Assembly (NCBI GenBank): GCA_905160935.1
Contig: CAJHZI010000371.1
Span: 947,001-1,011,000, forward strand
Length of the DNA stretch: 64,000 nt
Direction: 5' to 3'
DNA from: Enchytraeus crypticus
Lineage: Eukaryota; Annelida; Clitellata; Enchytraeida; Enchytraeidae
Shown here: positions 1-13,200 of the stretch, piece after piece
How the letters are laid out: each line of letters opens with the position of its first letter
Numbering within the stretch: the first letter of the stretch is position 1
Notes under the pieces: model-generated
Databases searched by the model: none
What the model saw: the letters and a program-made list of their open reading frames with translations, nothing else
What the model was told of the DNA's origin: nothing
Made by a program: the position numbers and the translations under genes

Positions 1-128
1 TTTTCCATGGTGGCGTGCTTCTTGAGCATGTTGCTCGCTCCAGTCTCGTCACGCGCCCTGTCCTCGCTGATCATGTACAGCTCCTGCTCGCTCATCCACG
101 ACTCCGCCTCGCTCGCATCGAAGAAATA
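1..128 (-). CDS. beta-Spec: beta-spectrin exon 30, cut by the window edge
   Basis: This exon encodes [20 protein letters not shown], then [20 protein letters not shown], matching repeat 13/14 of the family. Acceptor ttgttcag. The exon continues below base 1. Confidence 0.94.
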
Positions 129-3100
129 CTGAACAAAATGCAAGGCTACAATTTACAGAACTGCGCATACGCAATAGTGAACACTGAATCTATATTCAGT
201 GTTCGATTGGCCAAAATTGAAGTCGGTTGTCAGATGAAGGCATTTAGCTGAAGTGGGGTTGACTGGCGTAATTGGGGTTCGACTCAAGAAAATAGGCTGG
301 AGGGGGTCATGGGGTTGACTTAGGTCATTGTTCTTTAATGTAGATGTATAGTTTTGCATAAGTTGTTTCGCAAGGCAAATGAAATAATGTCCGCACTGAG
401 TAAGCTATACAAAATGACCGAAGTACTTACTTTACAGTTACACAATAAAACATATAATAATTGAATGCTGTAAAACAAGCCATATAAATCATACAAGATT
501 ATTGAGAATTTTGAATTGGTCTATGCCATGAAAGTTACAGAACACAAAATTCAAGTAATAATAGCCTGCCGTTCAATAAAACAAAATATGTCATTTGCAA
601 TTTTAATTAAATTAAACACTACATGTATCTGTGTAAAAAACAGATCAAGGTCATGGTCAAGGTCAAGAACCGTCTCTAGACGGTCCACAAGTCTGAAGAG
701 ATTTTGCTGAAACGGATTTGCAAGTATTTCAAATGATATAATATTAGATGGTAAACCTGCTGCGTGAGCTCTGAGAGCTCCAGCTGATGTTGTCTCTGGT
801 CGACCAGAGCAAGCAGCTCGCTCCACAGAGAGTTGAGCTCATCGATGAGCGCCTGGAACTCTTCTGATTGCGGGTGACCCTCCTCGATCATCGACAGTCC
901 GATGTCGACCACCGCGATGATGCGAGGCTCGTGGCTCTCGATCTCGTTGCGCAGACTCCGATTCTTCTTCAGCAACATCTGAACGCTGAACAGCGAGTTG
1001 CCGTAGTTATTAGAACTAGCCAGAATCATCTTTTCGCGGATCCACATTTTCTCGTCTTCGATATCTCTCAAGAACTGGTGCAGGCGCTTCGTGCGCTCCA
1101 ACTTCGCTCTTCTCTCCAGCAATGGCTCCAACATCTTAGCAAATCTGACCAATTAATATCATCAGAATATACCTGTAGCTTATTTCAATGATTTTTGCTA
1201 ATTTTACAATCTAATAGTATTATGCAAGACATTATATTATGCAATACCATTTCATAGCTTCAACGTCTTAATGAATATGTTTGCATAATATCAGCAGTGC
1301 GTATCAGTGTGACCCTGAATCGTATATATATATACAAATTTGCAACAAATATTTTTTACGACTTAAAATAAAGCATTTGGTATTATTTCTGTTTATACAA
1401 TTAACAGAAGAAATAAAGAAAATTTTATTTAGCAATTTGAAAATGCCCTCCAATATTTGTAGACTTCTATGTTACAATTTAAATAGATTATTGGCCAAAT
1501 TTTACTTTCTAGTTCTCTCTCTAGTGTTCTCTTCAAATTTAACTTTCTAGTCTCTATCACTGTCAAAGACATATATTCCTACCTAGAGATTGCTTACACG
1601 CTTCATAAGTAGATCACTGCTTTCACTTCATAGATCATCAAGTTAATCCTTTCATAAAAAGCGATGCCGAATCCATGCCTTGTGTAGACTATGGCTCAGA
1701 AAAATATAGTTTCGGAGGTGGTTTTCCGTTGCTTTCCTCAGCTAATTCATAATCGCCTCAATTGACATGTGCAGTTAACATGTGCAGTTGTATCAGGGGA
1801 AATGTAGACTAGACGGACCCTGATACAACACGGGAATAATAAAATTTCATTTAGGCCTTTTTTTCACAAAAAGGTACGAAAGTATCTTTAAATTTAAGTT
1901 AAACTAGTAGAATCTATAGACAATTTTACCGCAAATTTAGCCTCATTCGATTTCAAAGTTAAACAACAGAAGAAATTTGTTTAGCATATTTTAGATTTTG
2001 TAAAACTGGTTTTTAGTATCGATTAAGTTATATACATTTAATAATTTAGTCAAAAAGTCTAAAACATCGTGTATTAGACTGGCCGAATATGTTAAGTTTA
2101 CTTTTCCTTTTTTTTTTAGTTTCATCTTGTCATCCTCTTCTGTCAAGTATGGCGCGTCTACTGCATCCGACACTGCCGAATATTTGATCCTTGAGAAAAT
2201 GAAGCTCCAATCTCATTTCCAGTTTAACATATTCAACGTCTTAATGTTGATAAGACCTTGTCTTTTGTGAAAAATCAACTTGTTGATCTATGGAGTACTC
2301 CTTATGAAACGTGAAAGCAGACTGTGAGTATAGATAAATGATTTGGACCTGCCAATTGGTAGAACACTAGAGAGAGAAAGAGAGATAGAAAGAGAGAGAT
2401 ATACAGAGAGGAAACTGACGTTAACATTAGCTTTACCAGCTTTGTTTTTTACAGACAGAGAGAGAGAAAGAGAGATAGAGAGAGAGAGGAAAAATACAGT
2501 GTGACAATAAGCTACTACCAAAGATGCAATAATTGTTACAACATTACTATTGGCTAATAAGTTGTGAGAGTTATAAATGCAGCAGGAATCCGTCAATGCC
2601 CACCTTTCCTCCACTCTCGCTTTCTTTAGTAATATCTCTCGTTCTTTCTCAGGGTCAACATCTTTAAGTAATGTAGGCTGTTGAGCCTGAAGCTCTTCAA
2701 CCTGCTGTTGCTTTATCTTCAGCTGACTCTCTAAGATCTATGAACAATCAATAATATCAACTCACCATTACACAATTTCAAGTGTCGAGGATCAGTCAAT
2801 CATACGTAACAACACCTCTATTATCTCTGGATAGCCAATTACATCCACTGAATATTTACGCTAGTTATAGAAGTCTATCTACTAGTTATAGTCAGACTAA
2901 ACCTCTGAGACCAAGACCAGACCCCTCGAGACCAAGACCAAGTGCAGACCCCTAGAGACCAAGACCAAGTGCAGACCCCTAGAGACCAAGACCAAGTGCA
3001 GACCCCTCGAGATCAAGACCACACTCCTTGAGATCAAGATCACAACCCTCGAGAACAAGACCAAGAAAAAGAAAGACAACATGCTCCAAGCTGTGATTAA

Positions 3101-6100
3101 ATGTGGTGGTAGCACTGGTATGCAAAATCTACGTCATTAATACTTCTACAAGTGTTAATTACTAGCCTACGAGTTGAATAATTAGTGAAACAACATAGCC
3201 TACTTAATCTTAATTAATTGGCCTAAATATGACATATTTGGAAATTATAATTATTAGTCTACTTTTTTGTACTGCGGGATTAGACGGCGGGATTAGTGCT
3301 TGGTTTAGTTGCGCGTCAAGACCAAGATGAAGTTAAGCTGCATCGACCTCGGTTAGTACTTTGTGGGTGACCACCTTGGAAGACCGAATGTTGATAAAAG
3401 CTTACGAAGGAAAAAATCCCAGGGTGATGGAAGGTTATTCTTAAATCCGCGCCGGCTGCAATTGATGCGCCATCAAAAGGCAACGATTACTAATAACCAT
3501 GGAGAGGAAGAAGGACATGGGTCTTAAACAAGCATCTGTGCTTCCTGACCCAGTGTGCCGTTATGTTATGTATGTACTGCATACTATGATTTAATAGCAT
3601 TTTGCTAAACATAGGCCGATATATTCTATATATATATGTACTGCCGTTTGACATCAGATTCTATTAATTTCGAATTAGTTGCTTTAGATTTTAGTAGTAC
3701 AAAATAATCAATCATCAAAAAACACCTTCAAAAACAAAAATACAAAAACACTTCTTTGTAATAAATACACAATTATTTCAAATTGTACATTCACAATTCA
3801 TTAATATAGTCAAAATAATACGTAGTGTCTCGAAAATATCCGAGACCAATCGCTTGTAACTAAGACAAAGATCGGAACCTTCAAAACCTACACTAAGGCC
3901 AGGAAAACCCAAACTCAAGCGGTCTCGAGACAAAAGCCAGGTCTCGATGACTACATGTCTGGTTATAGTATATTATACCAGTGGACATTAGTCATTACTT
4001 AAATGACTGCTAAAAGCCATTTAAAATGTACAATTGAATTGATAGATATTGTTAGGTATGAACCAGTATAATTAAGCTAACTTCATCACATTTACTCTTA
4101 TAATAACTTAAGTTATAAGCCTATGTAGTGTATCTCTTCATATTGATCAATCGCTATAATTGTGTTGATAATATTCAGCGTGAGACGTTACAAATCCCAA
4201 CATTATTCCTCATGTCATGGAATAACAATACTAGTGCATTTAATCGGTTTAAAATCAACCCAGCTATTCTACTGTATGTCTGGTACAGAGACGCAGCAGT
4301 CGCAGCTAAACTCTTAAATTACTATCGTTGTCCAAATACAATTATTTTCGTTTTCATAAATGTTTTTTATATTATTTTTTATATTGTTATTTGTATTGCC
4401 TAAACATTTCTAAGACATAACTGATTTCAGAAATTAATAACGACGTTTACAATGCTTATATACATCACAAGAAATGGAAAGAAGAACTGGATAGGTCATA
4501 TACTGAGAGGGAATGGTTTACTTATAGAGGTAATTAAATGAAGAACGGACGGAAAGAGAGGTTAGAGGAAGACAAAGACATGGGATGCTGGACGATTTGA
4601 TAACTACTTCATACGTTGATATAAAGGGAAAGGCGGAGGATAGAAATATGGGAAGGAGTTATACGCTATGGACCTGCGAATAGGCAGTGTACTAACAGAG
4701 AGTATATTAACATCTTTTATTTTGTGAAAAATCAGCAACCTCAAAATGAAACCTTAATTAATATACGTAACGATTGAAAAAGTATTGAAACTATGAGTTC
4801 AAAGCCCAGCCGGAAAGCCTGTGATAGTATCATTAGGAAGTAAAACGATAAGTAAGTCTTACAAATTTTCTTCATGGCATTAATATATCATGAATGTTAA
4901 CTACTAGAGACGATACCGACGTCAAGCCTGCTTGCTTTATATGTTCTGTATTAATACGTTAATTGGGATAGTAATGTAGATAATAATGTAGATGAACAGA
5001 ATTACATTTTGCTTCTGGACGAGCAGATTGACTGTAGTCAGGTCGTGACCAACATCCTCAGTGATTATCTGAGACTCTATTTCATTGATCCAGCCATCAA
5101 TATCATCACAGCTCTGTTCGTACAGAACATGACGATTAGCATCGAACAGCTTCTCTCCTTTACTGGCCGTCGTGTCTTCCAGCTCCTTCCACTGACGCTT
5201 CAGCTCGTCGATCTTCGGCTTTATTACCTGCACAGAACCCAACCGCGATACAAAAATCACTTTAAGAGAAACAGGTGAAACATTTCACTAATCATACTAC
5301 TTAAGATAAATAAATAATAATTTAATTATTATAGAAAAGACTCCGATTTTAGAAAAGATTTGGCTTTAAATCTGTCTCTAATAGATCACCTGTATCATTC
5401 AGTAGATATTTCATTGCAGATACGTGTTACAAGTAACTTGTCAGTAGAAACATAGAATGTTAGATTAAAATTGGCCTAAACCTAATATTTGACAGCAAAA
5501 AGGAAATTATGAAAGCAGAGAGTTACAGAGAAAGTCATGTACATTTCGATAATAAAACGGTACATACAGAATATTCAAACACAAAATAATGTACACAGAC
5601 TAACAGTAGGCCGTCAAAAAGAGTACTTAATAGCTTATCTAGTTAGTTAACCATCTATCTATTAGTCATTATACACAATGGTACATAAAGAAGAGAGCAT
5701 GTACTAGGCACATTGTTGCAGATTATTACAATTATTACAATATCTACCACATTTATTCCACAGTTTTCCTAATTTTAAATGGAAAATATATCCATGAAAT
5801 AAAAATAATTTATATATGATCAAATAAAGGAATAAAGTAAACCGACAACATATTTTTAGTACTATCACATCTAAATATTCTTTAAGAGAATAGAACTTTT
5901 AAAAATGTTTCCCTTTGCATTACTCAGCTTATACTTAATTTGTGGAGGTAAATCGTTTATTTTTTAATTGAATTATAATTATATACATAGTGTCTTTGAT
6001 ATGCCAACCTCAGCAAGTTCTGGACACTGTTCGCACACATTCTCAGCGTCCTTGATTCTCTGCTCCAAGCGATCCTTGTTGGATTTGATCTCAGAATCGA

Positions 6101-9100
6101 AGGCTTGATGTCTCATCCATTTACTATGGATACTCTTTGCCTCGCGATAAGTCTCATCCTGAGCAGCGATCATCTTCTCTGCTACCCAATCACTCAACTG
6201 TTAAAACAATCCAATAAACTCTTAATCAACAAATTGTTTTTCTTTTTTCATATGGCTACACACGGGACATACCGCACGTGTTATAGAGTTTTCGTGCTTC
6301 GTTATTGCTTTAGCAGTTTTAGTTACTTTCTTCTTCACTCTGTGGTTATTGGTAATCGTTACCTAATTGATAATAGATAGCGTAGTGTACAGCTATCTGG
6401 GATTTAAAAATAATCTTTCAACATCCAGGGAGTTTTGTTTATTCAAAGCTGTTAGCATTAGGTTTTCAAAGGTTCTAGCCCATCCAAGTACTAACTTAGC
6501 CGATGTTGCTTAACTTTGTTTATTAAAACGCACTATGTATTAGGTGCGCTAAAACCCCGCCCACATCTTTAAATTAATTATCAAACCCACCCTATCATCA
6601 AATTACTATTATTCAACAGCAAAAGAATTCACTTGGCGCGTAAGTATGAAATCAGCCTTTAGCACAATTAATAAAATCTTACATATATTACTCAACTTAT
6701 AAAGCGATCAAATAATTAATCATTCATCAAGCTATTATTATTCATTTCTATATTCGTCAAAAACAGACAGCAAAAGATACATCACATATACATATATAAA
6801 CAAACATATACACATACACATAAGAACATAGAACAATAAAAAATGAATTATAAGAAAATTAACTAGAGTTCCTACTAATTCCAGCACTAGCATGAAACGC
6901 TTCATAAATTAAATACCCGCTTCTACCATAAGACACTTAATATTGTTCAGACCATCAAACAATTTATAGGCAATCTAAAATAATCACACAGTTTATCTAG
7001 TTCCCTCAGTACAGGTCTAGTTACAAAGTGTTTTAAAATTATATTTCTTCTGACTCCATGAAGGCTCTTTCTAAAGAAATTAAACATAAGCTTTTAACTC
7101 TAATATGCTTAAAATCAATTACTTAACTGAAATAATTTAAATAGTAAAAAATACAACTCTTTCATTTATTACTCAAATTTAGTAATCAATGAACTGTTCG
7201 AAACAATTTGATGATAGGTTGACGTCCCTAACAGTATCCTTGTATGAGGAAACGGACGTTAAACCTTTATTATTATTATTATTATTAATAAATCATTTGT
7301 TAAAACAGTCTGTAAGCTTTTAAAAATTGTTTAACCGTCAACAAACTAGTAAACTATTTAAAAGGTTCTAAATTGCTGAGCAATAAAAGTAAACACGCAT
7401 TATAGTGAAATGATCAACAATGTCGATATCTATCACTTTTTAATACCACATATTTAAACCGTTAGATAATTTAGACTATTATCCGTGTAACCAGTCCAGT
7501 GAACGTCTGAGATTTTACTCTCAGATCAGCGCTGCTGAGATTCGAACCCACCAGGGTTCAATTCACCTCAGGATCTGGCATTTAAAACTTCATGACGTTA
7601 CCCCTACTCTATTGAGACATTGTATAGGTCTATAAGATGTGAAATCATTAACAAACTGCTAAATCATTTAGTTAACTGCTAAGAAAATAAAATAATTGAT
7701 AGAGAGTCACACTATGACCGATGATGGGTAAAGTGAGACTGAAATATATAGTAGGATTGTACAAGTAAAAGAGGCCTTTGGTAATAGGAAAAAACTGTTA
7801 AGAAAAAGCCTACAGAAAGACACAAATATAAAGATATTTAAAACCTTGGTATGGACCACGATAATATGGATGTGAAACATGGACCTTAAGGAAGGAAGCT
7901 ACCAGGAAACTAGAGGCATTGAAAATTTGGTTATGGATAAGAATGAAAGGATTAGCTGGACTCAAAAGGTTACAATTGAGGAACTCCTGGAGAGAGTTGG
8001 TACAGATAGGCAGTTGATAAATGTATTAAGAAATATGAAGAAGAGTTGGATAGGACACATTCTAAGGGGGGAAAGTCTACCAAAAGAGATCATAGAAGGC
8101 AGAAAGGAAGAAAATACAGACAGAGGCAGGCCGAGATTAGGAATGTTAGATGATTTAAAGATCCACTCATATGTGTCCAAGAAGAGGAAAGCGGAACGTG
8201 AGGCGTTATATACCATAGACCTACCAGTAGGCAGTGCATAGAGAGAGATTTAATCATTTAACGATTCAAGAATTAACTTCATTGAAGCACCTTAAAATAC
8301 GGAAAGCATTCAAGTACTCAACATATTCATTGCTCCAATCGTTATAATACTGAACAACTTAGTAAAATACTCAACGCATTCAGGCTCTAAGCACAGGGAT
8401 TCATGTATTCACAAACTGAAGAACAAGAATGATACCGACCTCATCACAATCCTGATAGAACTGTTGAAGTATCTTAGCGCCCTCAAGTCTCTTTAGCTGC
8501 TCCTCAGCTCTACTTCTGTTCTCATCTCGTCTGCAACAAACAAAACAACTTGGTCACGGATATCAACAAACACTACAACTTGTCTACAATGTCTGCAACT
8601 ATATAACTTGTCTTTAAAATCAACAAATAATACAAATTGTCTACAATATCAACAAGCAATGTAATCATACTGTAAGAGTTATTAAAGCATGACCGCCTGC
8701 AGTGTTAGGAAACTACATTTTTCACATTTTCCACAACATATACATGTAGTGCCTTTTAGGTCCAATTTTTTTGTCTTGCACAATAGAAATAGAATTTTGT
8801 TAAAGAATCAATTACATATACATCGAAATGTTTTTATGATGAAAAATTATCCTCGAATAAATTGCACAAAAATTTGAAAAGGCTGCGCAATTGTAAAAAT
8901 AAAGGACCGCTTGATACTCTAAACGAGCTGTAATGGATACGAAAACTAAACGCAATTCGATATACTTCAATACTGTAGCCTACTATAGAACTCAAGAATG
9001 TCACGCAATTTATGAACTAGAAATTATTGAAGAACTTAACCTGCATACTGTATGGTAGATTGCACCTTTCTTCATTTCTTGCTTTATGCACTAAGACCAC

Positions 9101-10121
9101 CTCTACTACTAGCTACTCGTAGAACGTTACTAAACAATATAATTACATAATGCTGACCTTTCACGCAGTGTATCAGCTTTCTGTTGAACTTTGTCAGCTG
9201 CGTAATTCTCATCTTTGATCAGCTCATCGGCGAAATCGAGAACTTCGTTAATCTTCTCATCGTTAGCGTTGAGAGTAGAAAGAAAAACGATCTGTCGTCC
9301 CACCAACTTCTCCGCTTGCTCTTGACTTGTCTGTAAGAGTGATGTAAATGGTTAAACGATCCATGGTATGCTATTCAATGTTATACAATAATGTGGCTAC
9401 AATAATGCTGTGCAGTAATGCAAACCTAATCTATTTTGGCTGATAAAATAACTTTGAAAGGGCGCACGATGATACTTAATATATTGCAATTGATTAATCA
9501 ATCAAAAGTGAGCAAACTGTCGTATTCCTAGATAGAAGGTCTTAAAGCATGACTACATGTATGCTTAGCCAAAGCCCGATATGTACATGTAGCAGTGACA
9601 CAACACCTGCTATCGTTTATCATTATATTTCTCAGATTACTGCATGTGCTTCCTGTCACAGAGTTTTGATTAGTCAATTCCACAGAGGACCGAACAAAAG
9701 TTATATATAATATAATTAATAGCACATTTAATTATAATTTTTATTTAATATAACATCTCTTATAAAAAGGGTATTATTTATTAGCACGGAACCGAACGAC
9801 ACTCTTCATAGTTAAAAATTTTTTCTCCAAACTGTTCCATTCGTCAGATAATAATTTTAATCATCTCTTATCAGGCTCCACCTGGAATTGAACACTTTGA
9901 ACACTTGAATATCTTTTTAATTTTTTAAAAATTTAATGACGTTAGTTGCAATTCTACAAACTAAGCTTTTGCAACATTCAATAGCTCAGTGGCCGGAAAT
10001 TACTATTTTTTAGTTTCTTGCGTCCTTCGTGCTCCATCACTTGAACGAAATACAGAAAATAAAGGTGTTATAGGTGTTATAGGAATATGTAACCCTCGTG
10101 GGCCTGCCACTTGGCAAAAGA

Positions 10122-10173
<52 letters not shown>

Positions 10174-10208
10174 TTTATAAATATATAAATATATATATAT
10201 TATATGCT

Positions 10209-10266
<58 letters not shown>

Positions 10267-13200
10267 TTTAATTTATATATATATATATATCATATATAAT
10301 GATAATTTCTCAAACACGTGTAATAGTATCTCTTAGATATTGAATAAGTGAATAGAAAAGAGAATTGTCTTTAATTTAATGTGCAAGTAGGACTTTTGAA
10401 TAAAAATTGTCAAATTTATTAGCCTTCAAAGTAGTTTTATTTATTTGGACCACCCTGTACATGTAGATACAAGCCTATTTAGTCTTTGATAGAATATGAG
10501 ATTCTATACCGGAACTTCTTCCTTGGCTAAGAAATAATCCTGCTGACTCAGCAATACTTCGGCCTGCTTAGCATCCCGCATGAACGACTGCAAATATGGA
10601 TATCAATATTTATGATTTTGTAACTATAAAATTAAATAAAGTACTGTCTAAAAATAAATGTAATATTATATTCATATAATAATAATAAAATTGTAATCAT
10701 CACAATCTACAATACAATATATGGCATCATTTTCATGATAGAATTATTTGGTTGCAATAGAGGTATCAATATGTAGTAGAGATATTAGGACCTGATGGCC
10801 TAGTATTTTACTCTTGCATTGCAGACATGTTCTTTCACTTCAGGAGACGCTTTTTAAAAAAAAACTCGGTTAATATATTTGTAGTGGCATGTGATGGGAC
10901 GTCCTTGACATCATCCTTTTATGATGAAATGGATGTTAAACTTTATTATCATTATAGGACATTGTAACATTCTATAGGCCCTACTGTATATCAGCAAATG
11001 CATAATGCTCTCTCTATAATGAGATTTTAACTTTTAGATTTGAATCTCTGAAAAGGGAAGATACGATCAGACATGGATCGTTCAATGGCAATGTTCACCT
11101 GAAACCAAAATCATTCTCATATCACTATTCTTGGCGCCTTGTTAAAATATGAGTGAGTCGAGTTGCTGATGAGTTTTATGGGTCAGTCCGCTTTTTAGTG
11201 GATTGGCTCAGCCTATGTAAATTCAATTATTTATGTGCCTTTCCAAATAATGTAGGCCTTTTGATTTTACACGTACTAAAGTGGAAGGCATAAGTTAAAG
11301 TATATCGAAACCCACGAAAAGCCAAGCTTATATTCAGTTTCATCCTACAAAGCAATATCAGTGAGAGTTTTTCGTTTTGTTCGATAAATTTAAAACTGAG
11401 TGATTTTGAATTGAACCACAGTAGCAACTTACCAGTAGGTTAAGACTCTGAGTAAAGAGATTCTGTTTAGTGTCCCACATCTTGTGTAGATCAGTCCACC
11501 CATCGTCCAAAGCTTTCAGTCTCTGTTAAATCAAAATGCAAATAGTGTGACAGTGAGCAAGGAACCTAACACACTTCTCTTAAACAAGAGTCGACCCAGG
11601 ATTAAGATATAGAGAAAATATGTGATAAGCGCCTTTCATCCGACGGTGAGATCACCGCATTCACATTTTACAGAAGGACGATGCGAGGGCCTACTGCTGT
11701 TGTTATTTTATTGCTAAATACGTAGTAGAAAATAATTTCACGCCAATTATTGCGTAATTATGTGATATAGATTGGGTTGTTACGTAAAAGATGAAAACTT
11801 TTTATTAGTTAAATTAATTGTGAAAAGAATGTTTTTACTTTTTATTTGTTGCATAACTATGTATATGAGTTGAGGCGAAATAAAGCATATTCTTTCTCTC
11901 TAAATCTGCACGGAGTCTACGGTAGACTATATGATTGTTGATTAATAAACAATACACCACATACACTAATAAGTTGTTCAAACTTAAGAATTAGAGGAAC
12001 ATGATGGGACTATTAGCAATAGACTTGCTACCAGGCGGTGTATGGAAAGATTTTCTAACTCACTACATTTTAAGAAAATTTCGAAAAGCCTAATGCAAAT
12101 CAATTTGACAGTTCTATTCTTCGACTACTATAAATTCTGTTTAAAAGTTTTTCAATTGTCATGTACACGGACGCCTGAATTAATCACCATCTCTGCGTGA
12201 AAAACCTGCACTTGCAGCATCGACAGACAGAAAGTATTGACTGTACAAATAAGGCATCAGCAACAGAAGCGACTTCAGTAAAGCATCAAGCTAGTTAGAA
12301 CACCCAGCGATTTTACAATCTACTACATGTGGTAGTTACGAAATCTCATGTCGTCTATGAATAGCAAAGCAGCAGTGCTGAAATTACTTTATACATGTAA
12401 ACATAGTAATTTCAGTGACCGATCGGCTTGGTCCATATTTTAGCAAGTACTATGTACGAATTACTGTGACCCAAAAAGTGCTTCCATTCTAAATTGACGG
12501 ATTGACTAATGGATTGATTTATGGCACTTAATATATACAACATATATCCTAGCGTTCTTTACAGTCCGAAAACAGATTATAAGCTTAACATTTCTAACGA
12601 CAGATTGCGTTTTAGATGATGTCAAATCAAACCACAAATGGAGGCTAAACGACGGTGTGAGCAAAGCCTTTTGTAAAGGAATTAACTAGCTAATCGAAGG
12701 AGTGCTTTATATGAAAAAAGAATATAAATTGAAACATATTCTTCAAATTAGCATTTGTTTATGCGTTAAACAAATACTACCAAATGTGAGCAACCCTAGC
12801 ATGCAATCACATATAACATACTTCTCTGACGAACAAGTGCTGAATACAGTAAAGTACAACACAGCTCTCTGAGGAACATGTACTGAATACAATCAAGTAC
12901 AACACACCTCTCCTAGGAACATGTACTGAATACAGTCAAGTACAACACACCTCCCTGAGGAACATGTACTGAACACCCTCCTGTCCCTCCACAACCTTCT
13001 GCCCGTACTCTTTCATCTTGTTGTAGTCGTCAGTGTAGGCGTTGATCTCAGTCTTGAGCTGCGCGTGCTGCTGCAGCAGTCGCTCCGCCTCCAGCAGCTC
13101 TGACGGGATGTCCTCCGAGGCTATGGCTGTCTCAGTGCGCGTCAACCACTGCTGGAAGTGATCGAGGTTCTGAAGGAATTTCTGCAGCTCACTCGCCTCT

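Noticed and set aside
868..1191. Plus-strand frame of 107 codons
   Set aside because: It is the antisense shadow of beta-spectrin exon 29; only the minus-strand reading has family similarity.
2288..2614. Minus-strand frame with Ser/Leu repeats
   Set aside because: It reads through two GA-rich microsatellites and a SINE fragment and overlaps only a few bases of exon 28 in another frame.
3330..3400. 5S rRNA gene
   Set aside because: Only the 3' promoter half is recognisable and the copy is flanked by a target duplication; treated as a 5S-like SINE.
7879..8241. 120-codon gene
   Set aside because: Matches the C-terminal part of a LINE reverse transcriptase, with relatives at 37670-38262 and elsewhere in the window.
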